Positions 1 to 8,807 of a stretch of 64,000 bases of DNA are shown here, in pieces; the first letter of the stretch is position 1, and each line of letters opens with the position of its first letter. Under the pieces are notes generated by a model. It saw nothing but the letters and a program-made list of their open reading frames with translations. It did no database searches and was not told where the DNA came from. Source of the DNA: Pseudomonas hunanensis (GTDB lineage: Bacteria > Pseudomonadota > Gammaproteobacteria > Pseudomonadales > Pseudomonadaceae); assembly GCF_013393325.1 (NCBI RefSeq), contig NZ_QJRC01000098.1, forward strand, positions 372,001 to 436,000, read 5' to 3'. A program made the translations under genes and the position numbers.

Positions 1-2
1 CC

Positions 3-731
3 ACCAGTGCCGCCCTGGCGCTGGAACCCCAAGCCAGGCAGGTGATCTGCCAACTCAACCTGCTCGACGCCCAAGCCCTGCAATTGCACAAGGGCCTGGA
101 AAAACGCCTGACCATCGCCATGGCGCCCGAGTTGCAGACCGGCCGCTGGAGCCAGCCGCTGGAAGTCCTCGCCCAGGAATTCCCCAGCCTGGAAATCGAA
201 GTGCGCTCCGCCACCCAGACCGAAGCCATTCGCCTGCTGCATGACGGCAGTGTGCAGTTGGCGCTGGTGTTCGAACGGCCCGGCATCGACGAGCGCGAGT
301 CATTCCTCGAAGCCGGCAGCCAATTGCTGGTGGCCGTCGCCTCACCGCGCCATCCTGCCGGGCAAAACAGCGGTACGCCTCTGCCTGAAGAGGCCTTCGC
401 CGAACAACGGCAGATCATCGTGGCCTCGGGCAAGGCCACCGGGTCAGACCCGCGCATGGTGCTGTCGCGGCGCATCTGGCTGACCGACAGCTACCTGGCC
501 ACGCTGGACCTGGTGCAATCAGGGCTGGGCTGGGCCTACCTGCCGCAGCCACTGGTTGAACCGCTGATCGCTTCGGGCGCACTGGCCGAGGTACGCTTTG
601 ACAACATGGCCAGCCGCCTGCGCTTGTGGGTGGACATCATCTGGATAAAGTCGCGGCCGTTGGGCCTGGGCGCCAGGCGTTACCTGGACGTCATGCGCCA
701 ATGCTTTGAAACAGAATCCCCAAGGTCCTGA
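3..731 (+). CDS. LysR-family transcriptional regulator, C-terminal part (5' end outside window)
   Basis: The reading frame is open from base 3 and enters before any start codon, so the N-terminal winged helix lies outside the window. What remains (about 242 residues) begins in the linker helix (EPQARQV) and continues through a LysR-type effector-binding domain: TIAMAPEL opens the first subdomain and the alternating beta/alpha pattern runs to the end. This family binds DNA as a tetramer and usually controls a neighbouring gene in response to a small ligand. The next gene, a spermidine dehydrogenase-like flavoprotein, starts 55 bases downstream on the same strand, so it is a plausible target, but this is inference. 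No specific member name can be given without the DNA-binding part. Confidence 0.85.
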   Translation, partial: TSAALALEPQARQVICQLNLLDAQALQLHKGLEKRLTIAMAPELQTGRWSQPLEVLAQEFPSLEIEVRSATQTEAIRLLHDGSVQLALVFERPGIDERESFLEAGSQLLVAVASPRHPAGQNSGTPLPEEAFAEQRQIIVASGKATGSDPRMVLSRRIWLTDSYLATLDLVQSGLGWAYLPQPLVEPLIASGALAEVRFDNMASRLRLWVDIIWIKSRPLGLGARRYLDVMRQCFETESPRS

Positions 732-786
732 GCCATACCCAACTACGCTTCGAGCAAACCAAAGGTTACCCAGTAAGGACACTGAC

Positions 787-2652
787 ATGACCATCACTCG
801 ACGCGACTTCCTCAATGGCGTAGCCCTCACCATCGGTGCCGGGCTCACCCCATTGCAAATACTCCAGGCCGCGCCTTCCAGCCGCTACTACCCGCCCGCC
901 CTCACCGGGCTGCGCGGCAGCCACCCCGGTGCATTCGAAGTTGCGCACCAGATGGGCTGGGAAAAGAAAGTATTCGACACCAGCAGCCTGAAGATTGAGG
1001 AGCAGTACGATCTGGTGGTGGTCGGCGCGGGCATCAGCGGCTTGTCCGCAGCCTGGTTCTATCGGCAGCAGCACCCAACCGCGCGCGTGCTGATCATCGA
1101 GAACCACGACGACTTCGGCGGCCATGCCAAGCGCAACGAATTCCAGGCGGGAAGCCAGATGATCCTTGGCTACGGCGGCAGCGAAGCCTTCCAGTCGCCC
1201 AAGCACCTTTACAGCGCTACGGTGAACGGCCTGCTCAAACGACTGAACGTGGACGTGGACCGCTTCCAGACCGCCTTCGACCGCAACTTTTACCCCAGCC
1301 TCGGCTTGTCTCGTGGCGTATTCTTCGACAAGGCCGGCTTCGGCGAAGCGAAGCTGGTCAGTGGCGATCCGACGCCCATGGTCGCCGACGACATTGCCCC
1401 GGACAAACTCAACGCGCGCAGCTGGCGTGCGTTCATTGGCGACTTCCCACTGCCCGAGGCCGACCGCCAGGCATTGATCGATCTGCACGAAGCACCCAGA
1501 GACTACCTGGCGGGCAAAACCCTGGAACAGAAAGAGGCCTATCTGGCCAAGACCAGCTATCAGGACTTCCTGCGCAAAGACGTCGGCCTGAGCGAAGCGG
1601 CAGCGCGCTACTTCCTCAGCCGCACCAACGACTTTTCCGCGCTGAGCATCGATGCCGTGGCCGCCGCCGACGCCTATGGCGTGGGCTTCCCCGGCTTTGC
1701 CGCCATGGGCCTTGCGCCGGTCAGCGAAGCGCTGAAAGCAGAAATGGAAGAGCCCTACATCTATCACTTCCCCGACGGCAACGCCTCGCTGGCACGGCTA
1801 CTGGTGCGTAGCCTGATCCCCGCTGTAGCACCCGGCAACGACATGAACGACATTGTCCTGGCGCCCTTCGATTACGCCAGGCTGGACGTGGCACAAAGCC
1901 CGGTACGCCTGCGCCTGAACAGCACCGCGGTCAGCGTCGGCAACCGCAACGGTGGCGTCGACATCGGCTACAGCCGGGCCGGCCAGCTGCACCGTGTACA
2001 CGGCAAGCACTGCATACTGGCCTGCTACAACATGATGATCCCCTACCTGCTGCGCGACCTCACCGCCGAGCAGGCCCACGCCTTGGCGCAGAACGTGAAG
2101 TTCCCGCTGGTGTACACCAAAGTGGTGATTCGCAATTGGCACAGCTTTATGAAATTGGGTGTGCACGAAATCTACGCACCGAACCAGCCCTACAGCCGCG
2201 TCAAGCTGGATTATCCGGTGGACATCGGCGGCTACAGCCATCCACGCGACCCCGACCAGCCCATAGGCCTGCACATGGTCTACGTACCGACCACGCCCAA
2301 CGCGGGCATGGATGCTCGCAGCCAGGCCCGCGTCGGCCGCAGCAAGTTGTACGCCATGAACTTCGAGCAGATGGAGGCCATGGTGCGAGACCAGCTACAG
2401 GCCATGCTAGGGCCGGCCGGCTTTGACTATCACAAGGATGTTCAGGCCATTACCATCAACCGTTGGCCACACGGTTACTCGTACTTCGCCAACAGCCTGT
2501 TCGATGACGAAGAAGAGAGTGAAAAGCTGATGAACCTCGCCCGCCAGAAGGTCGGCAATGTGGCCATAGCCAACTCTGATGCGGCCTGGGAGGCCTATGC
2601 GCATGCGGCTATTGATGAAGCGTCGCGTGCGGTGAACGAGTTGTTCGCGTAG
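787..2652 (+). CDS. spdH: Spermidine dehydrogenase-like FAD-dependent amine oxidoreductase, Tat-exported
   Basis: A 621-residue flavoprotein, close to the roughly 620 residues I recall for P. aeruginosa SpdH, which cleaves spermidine to 1,3-diaminopropane and 4-aminobutanal. The start at 787 is preceded by AAGGA at good spacing. It gives an N-terminus with a twin-arginine motif (TRRDFLNG, residues 4-11) and a hydrophobic stretch, so the folded FAD protein is probably exported to the periplasm. A Rossmann FAD motif GAGISG is at residues 80-85, preceded by a beta strand (DLVVV). The C-terminal half carries an NAD(P)-binding-like/amine-oxidase fold. It lies 55 bases after a LysR regulator. The spermidine specificity is inferred from the overall family resemblance and the DFLNG Tat leader; another polyamine or amine substrate is possible. 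Confidence 0.7.
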   Translation: MTITRRDFLNGVALTIGAGLTPLQILQAAPSSRYYPPALTGLRGSHPGAFEVAHQMGWEKKVFDTSSLKIEEQYDLVVVGAGISGLSAAWFYRQQHPTARVLIIENHDDFGGHAKRNEFQAGSQMILGYGGSEAFQSPKHLYSATVNGLLKRLNVDVDRFQTAFDRNFYPSLGLSRGVFFDKAGFGEAKLVSGDPTPMVADDIAPDKLNARSWRAFIGDFPLPEADRQALIDLHEAPRDYLAGKTLEQKEAYLAKTSYQDFLRKDVGLSEAAARYFLSRTNDFSALSIDAVAAADAYGVGFPGFAAMGLAPVSEALKAEMEEPYIYHFPDGNASLARLLVRSLIPAVAPGNDMNDIVLAPFDYARLDVAQSPVRLRLNSTAVSVGNRNGGVDIGYSRAGQLHRVHGKHCILACYNMMIPYLLRDLTAEQAHALAQNVKFPLVYTKVVIRNWHSFMKLGVHEIYAPNQPYSRVKLDYPVDIGGYSHPRDPDQPIGLHMVYVPTTPNAGMDARSQARVGRSKLYAMNFEQMEAMVRDQLQAMLGPAGFDYHKDVQAITINRWPHGYSYFANSLFDDEEESEKLMNLARQKVGNVAIANSDAAWEAYAHAAIDEASRAVNELFA

Positions 2653-2759
2653 CGCCTGCCAGGGGTTGCCTCGTGCTAAAGCGAAATATCCTACAACTCG
2701 TTAGGAAGCCGACGCTCCTTGGCCCTGGAGTCGAGAACAGCGCCCTGAATTGGCACTGT

Positions 2760-2782
2760 CCGCATAATTTCGGTTTATGCGG
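2760..2782. terminator. Stem-loop between convergent spdH and kdpE
   Basis: Perfect 8-bp stem CCGCATAA/TTATGCGG with a 7-base loop, lying between the plus-strand spdH-like gene and minus-strand kdpE and including the kdpE stop codon. There is no long T run on either side, so efficient intrinsic termination is uncertain. Confidence 0.4.
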
Positions 2783-3470
2783 TCGGCGCCACCAACCTGT
2801 ACCCCACTCCCGCTTCGGTGATGATAAACCTTGGCGCCGTGGGGTCATCCCCCAGCTTCTGCCGTAAATGCCCTACGACGATCCGCAAGTAATGAGTGTC
2901 CTCCACATGCGTCGGCCCCCAGATATCCTTGAGCAGTTGCTGCTGGGTGATCACCCGCCCAGGGTGCCCGGCCAACAGCGCCAGCAAGGCATACTCCTTG
3001 CGCGTCAACGCCACTTCCACACCGTCAATAGTCACCCGGCGAAAGGCGAAGTCCACGGTCAGCGGCCCAAAGCTCGCCGCCACCTCCGAGCCGCCGGCCT
3101 GTGGCACCTGGCGCAGCAAGGCCCGTACCCGCGCGAGAAACTCCTGGATGCCGAACGGCTTGGTCACATAGTCATTGGCGCCGCCGTCCAGCGCATCCAC
3201 CTTTTGCACTTCACTGGCACGCACCGACAACACCATCACCGGCACCGCGCTCCACTCGCGCAGCTCACGCAGCACCTGCTGGCCGTCCATGTCCGGCAGC
3301 CCAAGGTCGAGCACCACCAGGTCCGGCTTGCCCAAAGCTGCCTGGGCCAGCCCTTCCTCGCCGGTAGCAGCTTCGAGCACTTTGTAGCCTTGCGAAGCCA
3401 GGCTGATGCGCAGGAACTTGCGGATCTGCGGTTCATCGTCGATGACCAACAGCGTGGCGGACTGGCTCAT
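2775..3470 (-). CDS. kdpE: Response regulator KdpE, activator of kdpFABC
   Basis: A 231-residue OmpR/PhoB-type regulator. The receiver domain (residues about 6-120) has the acidic pair DD at 11-12, the phosphoacceptor D55 in VVLDLGLPD, and the conserved KPFG lysine loop. The C-terminal winged helix (about 135-228) contains LTRKEYALLALL and ends in GVGYRLV, typical of this family. It is phosphorylated by KdpD and activates the K+-uptake operon under K+ limitation. The start ATG overlaps the kdpD stop by 4 bases, so the pair is translationally coupled. Two KdpE-box-like sequences lie in front of kdpF about 7 kb away in the same operon direction. Confidence 0.95.
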   Translation of the reverse strand: MSQSATLLVIDDEPQIRKFLRISLASQGYKVLEAATGEEGLAQAALGKPDLVVLDLGLPDMDGQQVLRELREWSAVPVMVLSVRASEVQKVDALDGGANDYVTKPFGIQEFLARVRALLRQVPQAGGSEVAASFGPLTVDFAFRRVTIDGVEVALTRKEYALLALLAGHPGRVITQQQLLKDIWGPTHVEDTHYLRIVVGHLRQKLGDDPTAPRFIITEAGVGYRLVAPTA

Positions 3471-6121
3471 GGGGTTTCGCTTTCGGCTTCAGGTTGAGGA
3501 GGTAGCGGCAAGCATAGAGTGATGCCGGTGCCCTGGCCATCGATGCCTTCGCCCACCAGAATCTGCCCGCCATGCGCGCCGATCATGCCCTGACAGATCG
3601 CCAGGCCCAGCCCGGTGCCCTGCCCGCCTCGGTCGCCCCGAGCAGCGGTGTAGAACATGTCGAAGATCTTCTCGCGGTCGGCGACGGGAATGCCGGGGCC
3701 CTGATCGCGGACGGTAAAGCGCAACTGGTCATCCTGCACGGCCACCTGCAGCTCAAGGCGACCCTGGGTCGGGGAGAAGCGTGCGGCGTTTTCCAGCACG
3801 TTGACCAGCGCCTGTTCGATCAGCGCCGCATGTACGAACAGCAACGGCAGCTCGGCCGGTACGTCGGTGTGCACCCGCAGCGGTGCCAGCACCACGCGCA
3901 GGCGGTTAAGCGCGCTACCGACGATGTCCGCCGGGGCTACCCAGTCGCGGGCCAGCTTGAGGCCACCGTGGCCCAGGCGGGTCATGTCCAGTAGGTTCTG
4001 GATGTAGCGGTCAAGGCGTTCGGCCTCGTTACGGGTGCCTTCCAACAGCTCGCGGCGGTCTTCAGCCGGGATCGCCTCGCCCAACGCCAGCAGGCTGTCG
4101 ATGCTGCCACGCATGGCCGTCAACGGTGTACGCAAGTCATGGGATACCGAGGCCAGCAAGGCGCTGCGCAGTTGCTCGGTTTCGCCGTGCAGGCGCGCGG
4201 CTTCCAGTTGTTCGGCCAGGCGAGCGCGGGCCAGGGCCTGGGCCAGTGGCTGGCCAAGGGCGGTGAGCAGGCGCCGGCGTGGGTCGCTGAGCGGCTGCCC
4301 GTTGCGCGGGCGCACGCCCAGCAGCGCCAGAGGTTGTTCGTCCACCGCCAGCGGCCACCACCACCAGCGGCCATTGGGCAAGGTGTCGCTGCCATGGCCA
4401 GCGGCCTGGCCGTGCTGCCAGGCCCAATCGGCGGCAGCCCGTTCGGTGTCACTGACGGCGTGGGCTTCGCCGCTGGCCACTTCCAGCTGGCCTTCGGCAT
4501 TGCGCTCAAGTAGGCACACCTGCATGTCCTGCCAGCCGTCCAGGTGTTGGCCGGCGGCATTGAACACGGCTTGGCGATCGGTGGCCACCGTCAGCCGACG
4601 CGACAGGTCGAGCAACTGGCTGGTCTGCGCCTGGGTCTCGCGCAGTGCCTGCAACTGGCGGCGCTGGCGCGCGGCCAGGTTGCCGGTGAGTGCGGCCATC
4701 AGCAGGAAGAACACCAGGGTCAGCACATCTTCTTCGCGCTGGATGCTGAACGAGAAGTTGGGCGGGATGAACAGAAAATCGTAAGTCAGGAACGACAGCG
4801 CGGCGCAGGCCAACGCAGGCCCCAGGCTGCTGCGCACCGCCACCAGCAACACTGCCGCCAGGAACACCAGTGAAATGTTGGGCAGCGCCAGTACGCTCGA
4901 CACTGCCCAGGCCAGGCCCGCCGCCATCACGGTGGCCAGCAGCGCCAGCAGGTAATGGCGCCACACCCATACCCGCCGCACCGCCGAACGCGGCGCTGGC
5001 GGCTGCACGTCGCGGTCCAGCACGTTGATTTCCAGGCCATGGCTTTCACGCAGCAGCCGCGCCGCCACACCGGCCCCGAACAGCCGCCGACGCAGGCGGT
5101 CGCGGGACTGCCCGACCAGCACCAGACTGGCCCGCCGCTCGGCAGCATGCTGGATCAACGTGCGCGCCACTTCGCCTGCACGCAGCAGCACCACCTCCCC
5201 ACCCAGACGTTCGGCCAGTTGCTGCGCGGCCTGCAAACGATGCCGCGCGGTTTCGTCACGCAGGCGGCCGTTGTCCACATGCACCAGGCTCCAGGGCAGG
5301 TGGCGGCGCTGAGCCACACGGCTGGCATGACGCACCAGGCGTTCGGCCTGGTCATCGCCGTCCACGCCTACCAGCAACCGCCCGCGCAAGGCCGGGGCTT
5401 CCTGGCCGCGCTGGCGATAGCCGTGGGCCAGGTCAGCGTCGACCTGAGCAGCGGCGGTCTGCATGGCCAGTTCGCGCAGGGCGGTGAGGTTGGTTTGCGA
5501 GAAGTACGCGTCGATGGCCGCACGCGCTTGCTCGGGCACATACACCTTGCCTTCGCGCAGGCGTTCGAGCAGCTCGCGCGGGGGCAGGTCGATCAGCACC
5601 AACTCGAAGGCTTCCTGCAGCACCCAGTCCGGCAGCGTTTCGCGCACTTGCACGCCCGTAATGTCGCGCACCTTGTCGTTGAGGCTTTCCAGGTGCTGGA
5701 CGTTGACCGTGGTGTACACGTCGATACCGGCGGCCAGCAACTCCTGCACGTCCTGCCAGCGCTTGGCGTGGCGGCTGCCGGGGGCGTTGGTGTGGGCCAG
5801 TTCGTCGACCAGGGCCAAGGCCGGTGAGGCTTGGAGCAGGCCGTCGAGGTCCATTTCCTCAAGGGTGACGCCACGGTACTGGCTGCGCAGCAAGGGCTGT
5901 TGCTGAAGGCCGGCAAGCAGCGCTTCGGTTTCGGCGCGGCCGTGGGTTTCGACAACGCCAGCCAGCACTTGCACGCCCTGACGCTGCTGGGCGTGTGCGG
6001 CCTGGAGCATGGCGAACGTCTTGCCGACACCGGGGGCGGCGCCAAGGAACACCTTCAGCCGGCCCCGGCCGGTTCGCGCAAGGTTAGCCAACAGCGCGTC
6101 TGCGCGGGCGGAATCACTCAT
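3467..6121 (-). CDS. kdpD: Sensor histidine kinase KdpD
   Basis: Full-length at 884 residues. Order of parts: N-terminal KdpD domain with Walker A GAAPGVGKT (27-35) and LVDELAHTN; a universal-stress-protein-like domain (about 246-370) with GQSRDRLRRRLFG; four membrane helices between about 388 and 485; a GAF-like region (about 500-620); HisKA with the phosphorylated histidine H661 in SVSHDLRTPL; and a C-terminal ATPase with the N box and GTGLGLAI. It senses K+ limitation or turgor and phosphorylates KdpE. The gene lies 60 bases after kdpC and overlaps kdpE by 4 bases, so structural and regulatory genes are probably cotranscribed, at least in part. Confidence 0.96.
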   Translation of the reverse strand: MSDSARADALLANLARTGRGRLKVFLGAAPGVGKTFAMLQAAHAQQRQGVQVLAGVVETHGRAETEALLAGLQQQPLLRSQYRGVTLEEMDLDGLLQASPALALVDELAHTNAPGSRHAKRWQDVQELLAAGIDVYTTVNVQHLESLNDKVRDITGVQVRETLPDWVLQEAFELVLIDLPPRELLERLREGKVYVPEQARAAIDAYFSQTNLTALRELAMQTAAAQVDADLAHGYRQRGQEAPALRGRLLVGVDGDDQAERLVRHASRVAQRRHLPWSLVHVDNGRLRDETARHRLQAAQQLAERLGGEVVLLRAGEVARTLIQHAAERRASLVLVGQSRDRLRRRLFGAGVAARLLRESHGLEINVLDRDVQPPAPRSAVRRVWVWRHYLLALLATVMAAGLAWAVSSVLALPNISLVFLAAVLLVAVRSSLGPALACAALSFLTYDFLFIPPNFSFSIQREEDVLTLVFFLLMAALTGNLAARQRRQLQALRETQAQTSQLLDLSRRLTVATDRQAVFNAAGQHLDGWQDMQVCLLERNAEGQLEVASGEAHAVSDTERAAADWAWQHGQAAGHGSDTLPNGRWWWWPLAVDEQPLALLGVRPRNGQPLSDPRRRLLTALGQPLAQALARARLAEQLEAARLHGETEQLRSALLASVSHDLRTPLTAMRGSIDSLLALGEAIPAEDRRELLEGTRNEAERLDRYIQNLLDMTRLGHGGLKLARDWVAPADIVGSALNRLRVVLAPLRVHTDVPAELPLLFVHAALIEQALVNVLENAARFSPTQGRLELQVAVQDDQLRFTVRDQGPGIPVADREKIFDMFYTAARGDRGGQGTGLGLAICQGMIGAHGGQILVGEGIDGQGTGITLCLPLPPQPEAESETP

Positions 6122-6181
6122 GTTTCATCCTTCAGGATTTGCCACAGTCGACCAAAACCGGGCCGCAAAGCGGCCCAATTA

Positions 6182-6733
6182 TCAGTGGCTCAGTTGCTCG
6201 ATCTTCTGGTTCAACGCCAGCACATTGACCACCGGCGGGCCGATCAATGGGTGGAGGGTGGCCTCTTCCTGCAAGGCTTGCAAGCGCTCCACCGGCAGCT
6301 GCCGTGCCGCCGCCACACGCGGGATCTGGTAGGCCACAGCCTCCGGCGGCAGGTGCGGATCAAGGCCGCTGCCCGAGGTGGTGAGCAGCGCCTGCGGCAC
6401 GGGCACCTGCTGTGCCTGGAACAACGTAGCCGCATCGCCCTTCACCCGCTCAGCCAGCGCCGGGTTGCTTGGCGACAAGTTGCTGGCGCTGCTGGCGACG
6501 GTAGCGTAAGCACCTGCCGAAGGCCGCGAATGGAACCAGCCATCGCCCTGGAAATCCTGGGCGATCAGTGCCGACCCCCGCACCTGGCCATGCTCATCGC
6601 GCACCAGGCTACCGTTGGCCTGGTTCGGGAAGGCGACCTGGGCAACACCCGTCACCGCCAGCGGATACAGCACGCCAGTCAGCAACGTCATCAACAAAGC
6701 CAAGCTCAACGCCGGGCGAACATAAGCATTCAT
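6182..6733 (-). CDS. kdpC: Potassium-transporting ATPase subunit C
   Basis: A 183-residue KdpC, normal length. One N-terminal membrane helix (about residues 7-30, rich in L/V/T) is followed by a periplasmic domain with GSALIAQDF and the FHSRPSA motif typical of the family, and SGSGLDPH/LPPEAV further on. KdpC binds KdpB and KdpA and raises ATP affinity in the KdpFABC complex. It starts 10 bases after kdpB in the same operon. Confidence 0.95.
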   Translation of the reverse strand: MNAYVRPALSLALLMTLLTGVLYPLAVTGVAQVAFPNQANGSLVRDEHGQVRGSALIAQDFQGDGWFHSRPSAGAYATVASSASNLSPSNPALAERVKGDAATLFQAQQVPVPQALLTTSGSGLDPHLPPEAVAYQIPRVAAARQLPVERLQALQEEATLHPLIGPPVVNVLALNQKIEQLSH

Positions 6734-6743
6734 GGCGGCCTCC

Positions 6744-8798
6744 TCAGACCAGGTTCAGTGCATTGAGCAGCAGGTCGATCAGCTTGATGCCGGCAAACGG
6801 CACCACGATGCCGCCCAGCCCGTAGACCAGCAGGTTGCGCCGCAGCAGGTGCGCCGCACTGGCGGCCTGCACCCGCACACCTCGCAGCGCCAGTGGAATC
6901 AGCACGATGATGATCAGTGCGTTGAACACGATGGCCGACAAGATCGCGCTCTGCGGGCTGGCCAGGTGCATCAGGTTGAGCACGCCCAGCTGTGGGTAAA
7001 TGGCAGCGAACAGCGCCGGTAGGATGGCGAAGTACTTGGCCACGTCGTTGGCAATGGAGAACGTGGTCAACGCACCACGGGTGACCAGCAACTCCTTGCC
7101 AACCTGCACCACGTCCAGCAGCTTGGTCGGGTCGCTGTCCAGGTCGACCATGTTCGCCGCCTCACGCGCGGCCTGGGTGCCATCGTTCATGGCCATGCCG
7201 ACATCAGCCTGGGCCAGTGCCGGGGCGTCGTTGGCGCCGTCACCGCACATGGCCACCAGGCGGCCGTCATTCTGCTCCTGGCGAATGCGCGCCAGCTTCT
7301 TCTCGGGCGTGGCCTCGGCCAACACATCATCCACCCCCGCTTCGGCGGCGATGGCTGCGGCGGTCAGCGGGTTGTCGCCGGTCACCATCACCGTGCGAAT
7401 GCCCAGCTTGCGCAGCTCGGCGAAGCGCTCGCGGATACCAGGCTTGACCACGTCCTTGAGGTGAATGACACCCAGCAGGCGTTTATCGATGCACACCAGC
7501 AATGGCGTACCGCCGCTTTGGGCGATGCGCTCCACTTCGCGGGCCAACGCCGGGGGCATTTCCAGGCGTTGCATGCCAACGAATGCCAGCACCGCATCGA
7601 CGGCGCCCTTGCGGTAGCGATGCTGCTGGAAGTCGATGCCCGACAGGCGGGTCTCGGCACTGAAGGCCACGGCTTCGAACTGCCCGGCAGGCGGTTCGAC
7701 AAAGTCATGCAACTGGCGCAGGTATTCGACAATCGACTTGCCTTCGGCAGTGTCGTCGGCCAGCGAGGCCAGCAAAGCGCCCTCCCCCAGCTCGCGGGCG
7801 GTAATGCCCGGTGCAGCATGCAATGCGCTGCAGCGGCGGTTGCCGAAGGTGATGGTGCCGGTCTTGTCGAGCATCAGCGTGTGCACGTCACCGGCCGCCT
7901 CGACCGCGCGGCCCGAGCGGGCGATGACGTTCAGCCGCACCAGCCGGTCCATGCCGGCGATGCCGATGGCCGATAGCAGGCCGCCGATGGTGGTGGGGAT
8001 CAGCGTCACCAGCAGCGCGGCCAGGAAGATCAGCGGCAGGCTGCCACCCACGAAGTGAGCGAACGGCTGCAAGGTCACCACCACGATCAGGAAGATCAGG
8101 GTCAGGCCGATCAGCAGGATGTCGAGGGCGATTTCGTTCGGGGTCTTCTGCCGCTTGGCGCCTTCGACCAGGGCGATCATGCGGTCCAGGGTCGACTCGC
8201 CCGGGTTGCTGGTGATGCGAATCAGCAGCCAGTCGGAGACCAGCCGCGTATTGCCGGTCACCGCCGAGCGGTCGCCGCCGGATTCGCGGATCACGGGCGC
8301 GGACTCGCCGGTAATGGCGGCCTCGTTCACGGCCGCGATGCCTTCAAGCACTTCGCCGTCACCGGGGATCATCTCGCCGGCTACCACACGTACCACGTCG
8401 TCCTTGCGCAGCGCGCTGGCAGCGACCGTCTCAAAGCTGCCATCACGCTGGCGTCGCTGAGCGGTCAGGCCTTGGCTGCCAGCCTTGAGGCTGTCAGCGC
8501 GGGCCTTGCCCCGGCCTTCGGCGAGGGCTTCGGCGAAGTTGGCGAACAGCACGGTAAACCACAACCACAGGGCGATCTGCACGGCAACGCCAGTACTCAC
8601 GCCACCACCGGGGGCGAAGCACAGCACGGTGGTCAGCACCGCAGTCAGGGCCACCACCAGCATCACCGGCGAACGTTTTAGCTGGCGCGGGTCGAGCTTG
8701 ACGAATGCCTGCACCAGCGCCGGGCGCCATAGCGCGGCGAAGCGGGTCTGGTCCTTGGCACTGTGCCGGGTGTTCACTTCAGGAATGGGCATGTTCAT
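6744..8798 (-). CDS. kdpB: Potassium-transporting P-type ATPase subunit B
   Basis: A 684-residue P1A-type ATPase, full length. The catalytic aspartate is D311 in LDKTGTITFGN. The actuator loop TGES is at residues 163-166; its serine corresponds to the inhibitory phosphorylation site described in E. coli KdpB. The nucleotide/hinge motif MCGDGANDAPALAQADVG is present, followed by the C-terminal membrane helices. KdpB hydrolyses ATP to drive K+ through KdpA. It lies between kdpA (9-base gap) and kdpC (10-base gap). Confidence 0.97.
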   Translation of the reverse strand: MNMPIPEVNTRHSAKDQTRFAALWRPALVQAFVKLDPRQLKRSPVMLVVALTAVLTTVLCFAPGGGVSTGVAVQIALWLWFTVLFANFAEALAEGRGKARADSLKAGSQGLTAQRRQRDGSFETVAASALRKDDVVRVVAGEMIPGDGEVLEGIAAVNEAAITGESAPVIRESGGDRSAVTGNTRLVSDWLLIRITSNPGESTLDRMIALVEGAKRQKTPNEIALDILLIGLTLIFLIVVVTLQPFAHFVGGSLPLIFLAALLVTLIPTTIGGLLSAIGIAGMDRLVRLNVIARSGRAVEAAGDVHTLMLDKTGTITFGNRRCSALHAAPGITARELGEGALLASLADDTAEGKSIVEYLRQLHDFVEPPAGQFEAVAFSAETRLSGIDFQQHRYRKGAVDAVLAFVGMQRLEMPPALAREVERIAQSGGTPLLVCIDKRLLGVIHLKDVVKPGIRERFAELRKLGIRTVMVTGDNPLTAAAIAAEAGVDDVLAEATPEKKLARIRQEQNDGRLVAMCGDGANDAPALAQADVGMAMNDGTQAAREAANMVDLDSDPTKLLDVVQVGKELLVTRGALTTFSIANDVAKYFAILPALFAAIYPQLGVLNLMHLASPQSAILSAIVFNALIIIVLIPLALRGVRVQAASAAHLLRRNLLVYGLGGIVVPFAGIKLIDLLLNALNLV

Positions 8799-8807
8799 GA
8801 TCGGTCC